A DNA stretch of 64,000 nucleotides from Scybalocola_A sp900557175 (GTDB lineage: Bacteria > Bacillota > Clostridia > Lachnospirales > Lachnospiraceae): NCBI GenBank assembly GCA_937890745.1, contig CALADH010000023.1, positions 14,181-78,180 on the forward strand, in the 5' to 3' direction. A program made the position numbers and the translations under genes. Each line of letters opens with the position of its first letter. Within the stretch, counting starts at the first letter, position 1. This document shows, one piece after another, positions 33,586 through 42,158 of the stretch. The notes below the pieces were generated by a model, which was not told where the DNA came from, did not search any database, and saw nothing but the letters and a program-made list of their open reading frames with translations.

Positions 33586-34780
33586 AGAATTTATCGGTGT
33601 TGTCCTCGGCGGCGATATGAACAGCTATGCCGTTGCCCGCGCTTTTTATGAGGCTTATGAAATTAAAACGGTGATTTTGGGACAAAACCCAATCTTCCCG
33701 ACAGCTTACAGCCACATTGCCGAAGGGCATTATTATAAAAATCTTCTTGAGGATGATGTGCTCATTCAGGCGCTTCAAGATGTTCTCGCAATCTATCCTG
33801 ACAAGAAGAAAATCCTTTTCGGCAATACAGACTACTATGTTCGCCATATTATTCACAATCGCGCCCGCATTGAGGCACTGAGCGACACATTTATTATTCC
33901 GATCGTCAGCGAAGAAAAGTTTGACCAGCTTTTCAGCAAAAGTACTTTCTATGAGCTTTGTGAAAAACACGGTCTTGATTATCCGAAATGCACTGTTTTC
34001 GATTTTTCAAAAGATGACATTGACACATTTAAAATGCCGTTTGAATATCCGGTCTTTATTAAACCGTCCGACAGTGTTGTCTACGCAAAATATAATTTTG
34101 AAAACAAACAAAAGGGCTATAAAATTGATAATGACGAACAATTCCGAAATGTTTTAAAGACAGTGAAAGCTTCCGGCTTTGACGATATTTTTGTCGTTCA
34201 GGAATACATTGAAGGCAGCGATGATTCCATGTTTGTATACAGCGCCTATGTCAACAGCAGTCACAAGGTTGTTGCCATCACCGGCGGTAAGATTCTCATG
34301 CACGACCGCACGCCTGAGTTAATCGGCAACTACAATGCCATCACAAATGCCTGCGACAAAGAAGTATGCCGCAAGCTTAAGGATTTTCTCGAAAAAATTG
34401 ATTTTACAGGCATCTGCCATTTTGATATCCAGTATGACAAGCGCCGAGGCGGCTACGTTGTCTTTGAAATGAATATCCGTCAGGGCAGAAGCAACTACTA
34501 TACTGCCGCCAGCGGTGTCAATATGCCGCAGCTGATTGTTGAAGATTATATTTACGGACATGACACAGACTTTTTCATCTCCGAAAAAGAATTTACAGTC
34601 AGTGTTGTGCCAAAATGTATGCTGAAATATGCGCTGAAACAGAGCCATACAAAGCCGTATGAAATCAAAAATTTCTACCGCTTCGGCCTCGCCCCGTACG
34701 ACCGCGGTCTGAAACGCTATCTCTATCAGGCAATGTGGGACTACCGCACAATGAAAAACCATTTGAAATATAACATCTAA
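33575..34780 (+). CDS. ATP-grasp ligase, probably for peptidoglycan cross-bridge
   Basis: 401 residues. A preATP-grasp region (about 1-110) precedes an ATP-grasp fold with VFIKPSDSVVYAKYNF (ATP-binding Lys), VQEYIEGSDDSMFVYSAYV, CHFDIQYD and VVFEMNIRQGRSNYY, which supplies the Glu and Asn metal ligands. The family resembles D-aspartate ligase (Asl), which activates an amino acid as acyl phosphate and joins it to stem-peptide lysine. Overlap with the Fem-type gene supports a joint cell-wall role, but cross-bridge chemistry is inferred. Confidence 0.75.
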   Translation: MKDKEFIGVVLGGDMNSYAVARAFYEAYEIKTVILGQNPIFPTAYSHIAEGHYYKNLLEDDVLIQALQDVLAIYPDKKKILFGNTDYYVRHIIHNRARIEALSDTFIIPIVSEEKFDQLFSKSTFYELCEKHGLDYPKCTVFDFSKDDIDTFKMPFEYPVFIKPSDSVVYAKYNFENKQKGYKIDNDEQFRNVLKTVKASGFDDIFVVQEYIEGSDDSMFVYSAYVNSSHKVVAITGGKILMHDRTPELIGNYNAITNACDKEVCRKLKDFLEKIDFTGICHFDIQYDKRRGGYVVFEMNIRQGRSNYYTAASGVNMPQLIVEDYIYGHDTDFFISEKEFTVSVVPKCMLKYALKQSHTKPYEIKNFYRFGLAPYDRGLKRYLYQAMWDYRTMKNHLKYNI

Positions 34781-34784
34781 AAAG

Positions 34785-34808
34785 GGTGCGCACAAGGCGC
34801 ACCTTTTT
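34785..34808. terminator. Terminator after the ATP-grasp gene
   Basis: GGTGCGC (34785-34791), loop ACAAG region, GCGCACC (34797-34803), then TTTTTAT. An A-run on the left lets it also end the convergent GNAT unit. Confidence 0.8.
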
Positions 34809-34813
34809 ATCAT

Positions 34814-36007
34814 TCAGCATGCATCGTTTTCATCAATACACAGCGGCAGCGGAAACCAGTTTTTATAACGAAGGCCGCCGTCAAGACCATAGCTTCTATA
34901 ATTGACGGCGGCTGAAAATAATGCTTCTTCTGCTTCAAGAAGCCCGATAGCCACGTCCCTTTCACAGTCACCGGCATTCATTTTTTCTGCGCCCATACTT
35001 TCTGTCCAAGTCTTTACATCGCCGTCGCGCACAACAAGTTTACATAATTCTATGTTGCCGTCATATTTCTTTATACGAAGCATCAAACTTCCTTCTTCAA
35101 GAGATTCAATGCTGTTTTTCACACACATCAATGCTTCGATAATTTTTCCAAAATTTAAGATATGCCAATTGTGGCGCATCACCGGTGAGAAACTCTCACA
35201 ATATTTTCCCAAAACTTCACAAGCTGCCGTATCATACGGCGGCACGCAGATTGTAAGTGACGTGAGTTTTTGCTGCAAAAACCATGCCGCAAGCACAGCC
35301 GGAAAATCTGAAATTTCCAAAAATCCCCACTCCCCTATACATTGTCCGCACAAATCTGTAATATAACCTGCAAAATGACCGTTCTTCAAAACAGCATACG
35401 GTATACTGTGCCACGAACACAGCACTTTGAAAAACTGTCGGTCATCGCCTCTGTCGGTATAGACCGGACGTTTTTCATAAAGTGCACGGATTTCGGAAAT
35501 ATATGTGCTGTGCTCATCCTCCACCCGCTCAAAGCTTATCGCATCATGGCCGCCCTTGTACTGATGGCTGAAATTTTCCGGTATAAAGCTGTATTTTGCG
35601 GCTGCCTCCGTCGGCTGGAAGCCGAAATACTGATATCGGTTTTTCTTTCCTCCGAGAACAAGCGCGTCATAGCCGCCGTGTTTTGCCGCATCATAGGCCA
35701 TTGCCATCAGCTGTTTCATATAGCCCCTGCCTCTCGCATATTTATGAACGCTGACAGAACCGATATGTCCAATCTTCAGGCGCTGCCCTCCGGTCACATG
35801 TTCTGTCGGAAAAAGTCCGACAACAGCCTTAATTTTCCCGTCCTCTTTCGCAAGAAAATGGCAGGCAGACGTATCTGAATCGTCCGCATACAGCTTTGGC
35901 AGCAATATCTTAAAATCATGAGGCTGCCCTGTCTGACTGAATACCATATTAATAAAATCAATTATATCTTCTCTGTCGGAAGCTTTTCCCGTACAAAACT
36001 CTGTCAT
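34814..36007 (-). CDS. GNAT acetyltransferase with C-terminal extension (Eis-like layout)
   Basis: 397 residues. The N-terminal GNAT domain (to about 150) has IGSVSVHKYARGRGYMKQLM, the acetyl-CoA loop, and YQYFGFQP. A second, degenerate GNAT-like region and a sterol-carrier-like tail would make it resemble Eis proteins, though I cannot prove that layout by eye. GAGGA precedes ATG 36007; an earlier in-frame start lacks a site. It is last in a leftward run with an EEP phosphatase and a MATE transporter. The substrate is unknown. Confidence 0.75.
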   Translation of the reverse strand: MTEFCTGKASDREDIIDFINMVFSQTGQPHDFKILLPKLYADDSDTSACHFLAKEDGKIKAVVGLFPTEHVTGGQRLKIGHIGSVSVHKYARGRGYMKQLMAMAYDAAKHGGYDALVLGGKKNRYQYFGFQPTEAAAKYSFIPENFSHQYKGGHDAISFERVEDEHSTYISEIRALYEKRPVYTDRGDDRQFFKVLCSWHSIPYAVLKNGHFAGYITDLCGQCIGEWGFLEISDFPAVLAAWFLQQKLTSLTICVPPYDTAACEVLGKYCESFSPVMRHNWHILNFGKIIEALMCVKNSIESLEEGSLMLRIKKYDGNIELCKLVVRDGDVKTWTESMGAEKMNAGDCERDVAIGLLEAEEALFSAAVNYRSYGLDGGLRYKNWFPLPLCIDENDAC

Positions 36008-36040
36008 AGCAAAATCCTCTTTCCCGTTCAAAATTATTTT

Positions 36041-37144
36041 TTACTTTAATTTAAAAGTCACCTTTACAGGCTGATGATCCGAATAAGCAAACTCTGTATT
36101 AATGACCTCGCCGACAGCTTCGACATTGTCTGAAACAACAAAGCCGTCTACTGTCACTGTATAGCCGTAACCTTTTTCATAAGTCACATCAGCACCGCGG
36201 CAGCTTGGCACCTCCGACGCATTTTCAGGAATGACAAATGAAAAACCTTCTGCCAAATGGCTGTCATCAAGCTGATATACCCAATCCGGTATCTGCTGCT
36301 GGGATTCAAATGTTTCTATCGTTCCTGCAATATCATGGTTCCAGTCGCCGCCGGCAACAACATAATTGCCTTTGGCATATTCTTCCGCAAAAACACCGTT
36401 TAACATTTCAAGCTGTTTTTTACGCATCTCGCCGCCTTTGTCATAAGCCGACATATGCAGTGAAATAAGCACAAGCTCTTTGCCATTGTCCACCGGCACA
36501 CGGCTTACTGTAAAACAGCGGTCAAGGTCGAAAAACTTATCGACAAAGCTTGTAGATACCGGAAACTGACGCCGCATATTTTCCTTCAAATGGTATTTGC
36601 TCAAAGTCACAATACCGCTCTCAACACTGCCGTGAGGCTGTGTCAGCGGATAAAATAAATAAACGGAATGAAATGCGGACGTATAAACACTGCCGTAATC
36701 CGGCATTGCCTCACAAATCATCTCATACTGATTGACGTCATAGCTTCTCGTCGCCTTTTTATCCACTTCCTCAATCATATAAAAATCACTGTCAAGCGCA
36801 GCCATCGTCTGAATTGCGCCCTCTGTATTTTTACGGGCATTTTCCTCACTGAAGGCTCTCGCCTCTGTGCCTGCCGTCTTCGTTCCGTCCTTCATCACGC
36901 CCGTATCCATAAAAAATGTAAATTCCGGCTCATATGCCCCAAAGCCGATATTGTAAGTGACCGCACTGTATTCTTCCCCGGCCTTAAGCGTTTCCTCACG
37001 GTTATTTTCCGTCTTAATTTCTGTAAAATCGTCAATTCTTTTATAATTGACCTGCAAATAAATGACATAGCCAACGACAACAAGTAACAGCGCCGCAATG
37101 ATACCGAGCACTGTCCTCAATACTATTTTTAGTTTCTTGTTCAT
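36041..37144 (-). CDS. Membrane-anchored endonuclease/exonuclease/phosphatase-family protein
   Basis: 367 residues. A single N-terminal helix (about 8-30) anchors it, placing the EEP domain outside the membrane. Catalytic signatures are TYNIGFGAY, MIEEVDK (metal Glu), LISLHMSAYDKGG, VAGGDWNHD and the final YSDHQPVKVTF (catalytic Asp-His). Members hydrolyse nucleic acids, phosphoinositides or sphingomyelin; an extracellular member in a gut bacterium could act on host or dietary phosphodiesters (inference). Its start overlaps the MATE stop by four bases. Confidence 0.85.
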   Translation of the reverse strand: MNKKLKIVLRTVLGIIAALLLVVVGYVIYLQVNYKRIDDFTEIKTENNREETLKAGEEYSAVTYNIGFGAYEPEFTFFMDTGVMKDGTKTAGTEARAFSEENARKNTEGAIQTMAALDSDFYMIEEVDKKATRSYDVNQYEMICEAMPDYGSVYTSAFHSVYLFYPLTQPHGSVESGIVTLSKYHLKENMRRQFPVSTSFVDKFFDLDRCFTVSRVPVDNGKELVLISLHMSAYDKGGEMRKKQLEMLNGVFAEEYAKGNYVVAGGDWNHDIAGTIETFESQQQIPDWVYQLDDSHLAEGFSFVIPENASEVPSCRGADVTYEKGYGYTVTVDGFVVSDNVEAVGEVINTEFAYSDHQPVKVTFKLK

Positions 37145-38481
37145 ACCTTAATCCTCCTGTAATAAATAATAAAAGCCACTGACGTAATGATCCATGTCAG
37201 CGGAAAGCAGAGCATCACCGCCCTTGTATCATGCCATACCGGAACAACAAAAGCAATCCATGCAATACGCATGACACAGACGCCCACACATGTAATAATC
37301 ATCGGTACAAAAGCATTGCCCATCCCCCGGATGGCCCCCGACAATATTTCTGTACAGACATATGTAAAATAAAACGGCATAAGAAAACGTACCATAAAAA
37401 CGCCTTCATCAACAACATTTGCATCCGGCGTAAACAGTCTGAATATATAACCGGCAAGCAAAATAAGAACGCCGCTTAATACAATGGCAATCCCCATACA
37501 CATTGCCAAAGATACCCGCACACTTTTGTGTACACGCTCATACTTTTGCGCGCCGAAATTCTGTCCGACAAAGGTTGTGACTGCCACCCCGAATGCCGCC
37601 AGCACCATCCAGAAAATACCGTCCATTTTTTCAAACACCGTCCATGCAGCCACCGTATTTGTGCCGAACGTATTAATACTCGTCTGAACGACAATATTGG
37701 CTGCATTGTACATGACAGACTGCATTCCGGCAGGTATGCCGATACGGATAATCTTTGGAAGTATCTGACCGTCAAACCGGATTTCCCGGATATTGACCTT
37801 ATAAGAACCGTCACTTCTCAAAAGTACAAGACAGACAAGCACTGCGCTGACAGCCTGCGACGTAATTGTCGCGATTCCCGCGCCGACAACGCCCCATTTG
37901 AAAACAACGACAAATAAAAGGTCGAGTATAATATTGATCAGGCATGCCGTCATAAGAAAATACAGAGGTCTTTTTGAATCGCCGACGGCTCTTAATATCC
38001 CTGTCCCGATATTATAAATAGCGGACGGAACCATTCCGAGAAAATAAATCCGTATGTACGTAACGGAATAGCCCATAATCTCCTCCGGTGTCTGCATCAG
38101 CTCAAGCAGCGGCCGGGCTGTGATAATGCCCGCAAGCATAAGAATAAGACCGCCCACAATCGCAAGCATCACTGCCGTGTGCACACTCTTTTTCACATGC
38201 TCATCTTCACCGGCACCGTAAAACTGGGAAATAACAACCGTCGCACCTGATGCCACGCCGACAAAAAAACCGACAAGTAAATTGATAAGTACACTTGTCG
38301 TTCCACCGACGGCTGCAAGCGCCTCCTTACCGACAAAATTGCCGACAATCATCGCATCCGCCATATTATAAAGCTGTTGAAAAAGACTGCCGAGCATAAT
38401 CGGAAAAAAGAAAAATAAGAGCTGCTTCCATATCACGCCCTCCGTAATTTCATTGCGCACTTCTGTGTGCTTTCTCCCCAT
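37141..38481 (-). CDS. MATE-family efflux transporter
   Basis: 446 residues with twelve predicted helices. Typical stretches are FFPIMLGSLFQQLYNMADAMIVGNFVG, VGGTTSVLINLLVGFFVG and QNFGAQKYERVHKSV (repeated in each half). It exports cationic drugs or metabolites using a Na+ or H+ gradient (family knowledge). AAAGGAGG precedes ATG 38481; the frame extends 39 codons upstream across its promoter and is not used. It is coupled to the EEP gene. Confidence 0.92.
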   Translation of the reverse strand: MGRKHTEVRNEITEGVIWKQLLFFFFPIMLGSLFQQLYNMADAMIVGNFVGKEALAAVGGTTSVLINLLVGFFVGVASGATVVISQFYGAGEDEHVKKSVHTAVMLAIVGGLILMLAGIITARPLLELMQTPEEIMGYSVTYIRIYFLGMVPSAIYNIGTGILRAVGDSKRPLYFLMTACLINIILDLLFVVVFKWGVVGAGIATITSQAVSAVLVCLVLLRSDGSYKVNIREIRFDGQILPKIIRIGIPAGMQSVMYNAANIVVQTSINTFGTNTVAAWTVFEKMDGIFWMVLAAFGVAVTTFVGQNFGAQKYERVHKSVRVSLAMCMGIAIVLSGVLILLAGYIFRLFTPDANVVDEGVFMVRFLMPFYFTYVCTEILSGAIRGMGNAFVPMIITCVGVCVMRIAWIAFVVPVWHDTRAVMLCFPLTWIITSVAFIIYYRRIKV

Positions 38482-38509
38482 CACAAAGCCTCCTTTCAAT
38501 GTAAGATAA

Positions 38510-38538
38510 ATTCTAGCAGACAAGCTATATTTCGTCAA
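38510..38538 (-). promoter_or_regulatory. Promoter of the MATE-EEP-GNAT unit
   Basis: Minus strand TTGACG (38533-38538), 17 bp, TAGAAT (38510-38515), about 25 nt before the MATE ATG. Confidence 0.65.
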
Positions 38539-38550
38539 TCCATGACAGCA

Positions 38551-38581
38551 AAAATGCCCGATTTGTAAAATGCCCGATTTG
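38551..38581. repeat. Exact 15-bp tandem repeat upstream of the MATE promoter
   Basis: AAAATGCCCGATTTG at 38551-38565 and again at 38567-38581, a 16-bp period. It lies 12 bp upstream of the -35 box on the minus strand, a usual place for an activator site, though a simple slippage duplication would look the same. Confidence 0.6.
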
Positions 38582-38668
38582 AGTGTCGCAATTTGCACAA
38601 AAACTTTTTTGAATTTTTTTCATCTTTGTGAACACTTTTTTTAAGTGCTATGCTATTATAATAGGCGT

Positions 38669-38764
38669 AACCCCCCCCCAATACATTATATAGTTTTTTG
38701 TTACACCCCATAAAACAAAAAATACCTTCTCCAAGAAAAGGCAGCGTTCGGTAGCTGCCTTTTT
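38669..38764 (+). ncRNA. Candidate small RNA with its own terminator
   Basis: TATAAT (38657-38662) is followed, about 100 nt on, by a strong terminator: AAAAGGCAGC (38736-38745) paired with 38754-38763 plus a T-run. No open frame with a ribosome site lies between, and the + strand terminator has no protein gene to serve. Weakness: the -35 region (ACTTTT) is poor. The body contains nine C in a row and GUAAC/GUUAC arms that could pair. Confidence 0.3.
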
Positions 38765-38781
38765 CCTTTTACAAAAACAAC

Positions 38782-38803
38782 GGCAGGAACAGGCGTTCCT
38801 GCC
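38782..38803 (-). terminator. Terminator of the alpha-glucosidase gene
   Basis: GGCAGGAAC (38782-38790), loop AGGC, GTTCCTGCC (38795-38803); on the minus strand it is followed by GTTGTTTTTG. It lies ten bases after the stop. Confidence 0.75.
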
Positions 38804-38812
38804 ATTATCTTT

Positions 38813-40471
38813 TTATTTCATATAAACTCTTGCCTCATAAGGCTTTAATTTAAGCGTATGCTCCAGCGCCCCTGAGTTTACATAATTCCCAATCAAAAGA
38901 TTGTCACAGCCGGCAAATTTCTCCGGTATTTCAGCCTTTGCCGCCGCATCACTGTAATTACAGATGACTAAAAGCTGATGACCGTCAAGACTTCTCTCAA
39001 ACATAAATACTTGTTCATCATCCGGCATTAAAAGCTTATAACTGCCATATACAATAATATCATTTTCTTTTCTCAGGCGAATCAGTTTTCTGTAATAATT
39101 AAAAACAGAATCCTCATCATCAAGCTGGGCCGCCGCATTAATTTCTTTATAATTCGGATTCACCTTAAGCCACGGTGTCCCCGATGTAAATCCGCCGTTT
39201 GCGCTGTCATCCCATTGCATCGGTGTTCTCGCATTATCTCTGCCGATAAATTTCACACAGTCCATAAAACGCTCATGAGACATTTTGCCGCCGCCTACAA
39301 GATCATTATAGGCATTGATAATTTCAATATCCTCATAATCACTCATATCTTCAAAATAAGCATTGGTCATGCCAAGCTCCTCACCCTGATAAATATAAGG
39401 TGTTCCCTGCATCATATGAAGGCTTGTCGCAAGCATTTTCGCCGATTCTGCACGGTATTCCTTATCATTGCCATAGCGTGAAACGGCGCGCGGCTGATCG
39501 TGGTTGTCCCAGTAAAGGCTGTTCCACGCCTCACCGGCAAGCTCTGTCTGCCATTTTGAAAAAATTCGTTTAATATCTGCAAGTGATGTCCGCTTATCTG
39601 TCCATTTTCCGAAAGGCCCATCATTATTAACTTCATTAAGTTCAAACTGAAATACCATATTCAGCTCGCCTGCCTGCTCTCCGGCATAACGTTTTGCTTC
39701 CTCAATTGTCACACCGGCTGTCTCTCCGACAGTAATCAGATCATATTTTGACAAAACCTCACGGTTCATTTCCTGCAAATATTCATGGACATGCGGACCG
39801 TGACAAAACGGTGACGGTTTTCCGTCCTCGCAGTCCGGCAGTCCCGGCGCTTTTGAAATAAAGCTGATAACGTCCATTCTGAAGCCATCAATGCCCTTAT
39901 CACACCACCATGACATCATATCAAAAACTTCCTTGCGAAGGGCAGGATTATCCCAGTTTAAATCCGGCTGCTTCTTTGAAAACAAGTGCAAATAGTACAT
40001 ATCTGTTGTTTCATCATATTCCCACGCCGGTCCTGAAAATATGGAGCCCCAGTTATTTGGCAGACTGCCGTCTTTCTTTCCCTCACGCCATATGTAATAA
40101 TCTCTGTACGGATTGTCCTTTGATTTTTTACTTTCCACAAACCATGAATGTTCGTCAGAAGAATGATTGACAACAAGATCCATCATAATTTTAATGCCCC
40201 GCTTATGCGCTTCGCAAAGCATCTCGTCAAAATCCGCCATCGTTCCGAATTCTTTCATAATGCCGCGGTAATTGCTTATATCATAACCATTGTCATCATT
40301 TGGCGATTCATAAACCGGTGACAGCCATATGACATCAATACCAAGTCTTTGTAAATAATCGAGCTTGCTTATAATACCCCGGATATCACCGACACCGTCG
40401 CCGTTGCTGTCACAAAAACTTCTCGGATAAATCTGATAAACAACACTTTCCTTCCACCATGCTCTTTTCAT
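38813..40471 (-). CDS. Alpha-glucosidase / oligo-1,6-glucosidase, GH13
   Basis: 552 residues of the GH13 oligo-1,6-glucosidase group. It hydrolyses isomaltose-like and short alpha-glucosides in the cytosol (no signal peptide). Conserved regions: DLVVNHSSDEH, the nucleophile in GFRMDVISF, acid/base Glu in TVGETAG, and SLYWDNHDQPRAVSRYG. The start MKRAWWKESVVYQIYPRSF has AAAGGAG upstream; six codons further out are not needed. It is divergent from an AraC-family regulator, the probable controller. Confidence 0.93.
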   Translation of the reverse strand: MKRAWWKESVVYQIYPRSFCDSNGDGVGDIRGIISKLDYLQRLGIDVIWLSPVYESPNDDNGYDISNYRGIMKEFGTMADFDEMLCEAHKRGIKIMMDLVVNHSSDEHSWFVESKKSKDNPYRDYYIWREGKKDGSLPNNWGSIFSGPAWEYDETTDMYYLHLFSKKQPDLNWDNPALRKEVFDMMSWWCDKGIDGFRMDVISFISKAPGLPDCEDGKPSPFCHGPHVHEYLQEMNREVLSKYDLITVGETAGVTIEEAKRYAGEQAGELNMVFQFELNEVNNDGPFGKWTDKRTSLADIKRIFSKWQTELAGEAWNSLYWDNHDQPRAVSRYGNDKEYRAESAKMLATSLHMMQGTPYIYQGEELGMTNAYFEDMSDYEDIEIINAYNDLVGGGKMSHERFMDCVKFIGRDNARTPMQWDDSANGGFTSGTPWLKVNPNYKEINAAAQLDDEDSVFNYYRKLIRLRKENDIIVYGSYKLLMPDDEQVFMFERSLDGHQLLVICNYSDAAAKAEIPEKFAGCDNLLIGNYVNSGALEHTLKLKPYEARVYMK

Positions 40472-40615
40472 ACGTTTGTCTCCTTTCACAATAGGTCTTT
40501 ACTTTTTATCAATAGTATAATAACATGATATCAGGAGATTTTCTTATAAAAACCGATACAAAACTAACACAAAAATTGTATTTTTCGGCATATACAATGA
40601 TTAAAGGAGCATCTT

Positions 40616-41509
40616 ATGAACATCGAAGAAACTAAAATATCCCAATACAAGGAGCCTGTGACACACCGGGAAGGTCTCATTCCGATGACTTATCATTTCG
40701 TGGATTATGAGAAAAATACGACAGGTTTTCCGATGCACTGGCACGAGGAGTTTGAAATCGGTCTTGTCACCTCAGGTGACGGTACATACCGTATTAACGG
40801 CGCCGATTATCACATATCCGGGAAAGATTTGATGATTATATCGCCAAAAACGCTGCATTCCGGCGGCACAGGCAATCAGACGATGTCCACCGACAGCTTT
40901 GTTTTTCATCTCGGATTTTTGTGTTCAATCATCCCTGACAGCACAACGATCAATTATTTTAATCCGATTATCAATGGCAAAATCTTATTTAAGCCTGTGA
41001 TTTCACCGTCACATCCCGGCCATGCCGAGCTTTTGGACTGTTTTTTGCAGCTCAAGGAATGTCACCGGGCAAAGCCTCTTTATTATGAATTTAAGCTTAA
41101 AGAACTGCTTCTGCATTTTTTTTATCTGCTTTTTAAATATCGCTGTATTACCGAGCAGAAAAAGCCGAGTGTCATTCACGAAAATGAAGAAAAAACAAGA
41201 ATGATCCTTGCTTATCTTGCAGAGCATTTTGACGAAGAAATTACAATTGAGCAGCTTGCGGATATGGCCGGATTTTCCGCCTGCCACTTTATGAATACTT
41301 TTAAAAAGTACGTCGGTATTCCATGCAATAAGTATATTAATCATTTAAGACTTGATAATGCGGCAAAACGTCTGACTGAGACAAATGATTCTATTATGAA
41401 TATTGCCACATCCGTCGGCTATAATAACGTCTCCTACTTTAACCGGGCATTTAAAAGCTACTTCGGCACAACACCGAAAGATTACCGCGGTGCAAACTGG
41501 TACCTTTAA
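40616..41509 (+). CDS. AraC-family transcriptional regulator
   Basis: 297 residues. An N-terminal cupin sugar-sensing domain (FPMHWHEEFEIGLVTSGDG, MIISPKTLHSG) is followed by a C-terminal double helix-turn-helix (about 205-297: ITIEQLADMAGFSACHFMNT, then NIATSVGYNNVSYFNRAFKS). AAAGGAG precedes the ATG. Divergent placement suggests that it activates the alpha-glucosidase gene when its sugar binds (inference). Confidence 0.9.
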   Translation: MNIEETKISQYKEPVTHREGLIPMTYHFVDYEKNTTGFPMHWHEEFEIGLVTSGDGTYRINGADYHISGKDLMIISPKTLHSGGTGNQTMSTDSFVFHLGFLCSIIPDSTTINYFNPIINGKILFKPVISPSHPGHAELLDCFLQLKECHRAKPLYYEFKLKELLLHFFYLLFKYRCITEQKKPSVIHENEEKTRMILAYLAEHFDEEITIEQLADMAGFSACHFMNTFKKYVGIPCNKYINHLRLDNAAKRLTETNDSIMNIATSVGYNNVSYFNRAFKSYFGTTPKDYRGANWYL

Positions 41510-41527
41510 TATATCAAAATCTGGCAG

Positions 41528-41556
41528 TTTCAAAGATGACAGTTTTAGTTTATGAT
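41528..41556 (+). promoter_or_regulatory. Candidate promoter of the pyridoxal-uptake operon
   Basis: TTTCAA (41528-41533), 17 bp, TATGAT (41551-41556), 32 nt before the first ATG. Confidence 0.35.
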
Positions 41557-41587
41557 GATACTAGTTCAAAATATTGGAGGGTTACAA

Positions 41588-42133
41588 ATGAATAAGACAC
41601 ATTCGATTGAAAAAACGCGTATTGACGCGCGGCACATGGCTGTCTCAGCACTCGGCATGGCGCTTGTATGTCTGCTGACAATGGTTGTCCACATTCCGCT
41701 TCCGGCGGAGGGCTATGCCCACTTAGGCAACTTCCCGATTTTTCTTTTCGCCGCTTTTTTCGGACCTTTTACAGGTTTTCTTGCCGGTGGTGTCGGTTCT
41801 GCCATGGCCGATATTTTATCAGGCTTTGGCCACTGGGCACTGCCGACGCTCATCATTAAAGGCATGATGGGTGTGCTCATCGGACTGATCGCCAAAAATA
41901 AGCAATGTACGATTAAAATGGGGTCTGCAAGAACTTTCCTTGCCTGTTTTGCCGGCCTCATTGAAATGATTGTCGGCTATACCATTGCCGGCGCAATCAT
42001 GAGCGGCAATATCATTACCGGCATCGCCGCCATTCCCGGTTATATCGGCGAAGGCGTTCTTGGCATCCTGCTGTTTTATATCGCAGGCGGCGCTCTTAAC
42101 GCTTCCGGCATTTTAAAAATTTTTAAAGACTAA
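41588..42133 (+). CDS. ECF transporter substrate-binding subunit, probably for vitamin B6
   Basis: 181 residues, about six membrane helices, with the S-component features of energy-coupling factor importers (MAVSALGMALVCLLTMVVHIPL, YAHLGNFPIFLFAAFFGPF, AGGVGSAMADILSG). It needs the shared EcfA/A'/T module encoded elsewhere. A pyridoxal kinase gene 25 bp downstream makes pyridoxine or pyridoxal the likely cargo. GGAGGG precedes ATG 41588, twelve codons inside the longest frame. Confidence 0.8.
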   Translation: MNKTHSIEKTRIDARHMAVSALGMALVCLLTMVVHIPLPAEGYAHLGNFPIFLFAAFFGPFTGFLAGGVGSAMADILSGFGHWALPTLIIKGMMGVLIGLIAKNKQCTIKMGSARTFLACFAGLIEMIVGYTIAGAIMSGNIITGIAAIPGYIGEGVLGILLFYIAGGALNASGILKIFKD

Positions 42134-42158
42134 TTTTTACCGAAACGAGGTTTACTTC

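Larger units (their letters stand above)
38482..38812. other. 331-bp intergenic region with promoter, tandem repeat and orphan transcript
   Basis: No protein gene fits. It holds the MATE promoter, an exact tandem repeat, a possible rightward small RNA unit with a terminator, a run of nine C (38671-38679) and the terminator of the alpha-glucosidase gene; each is listed separately. Confidence 0.7.
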
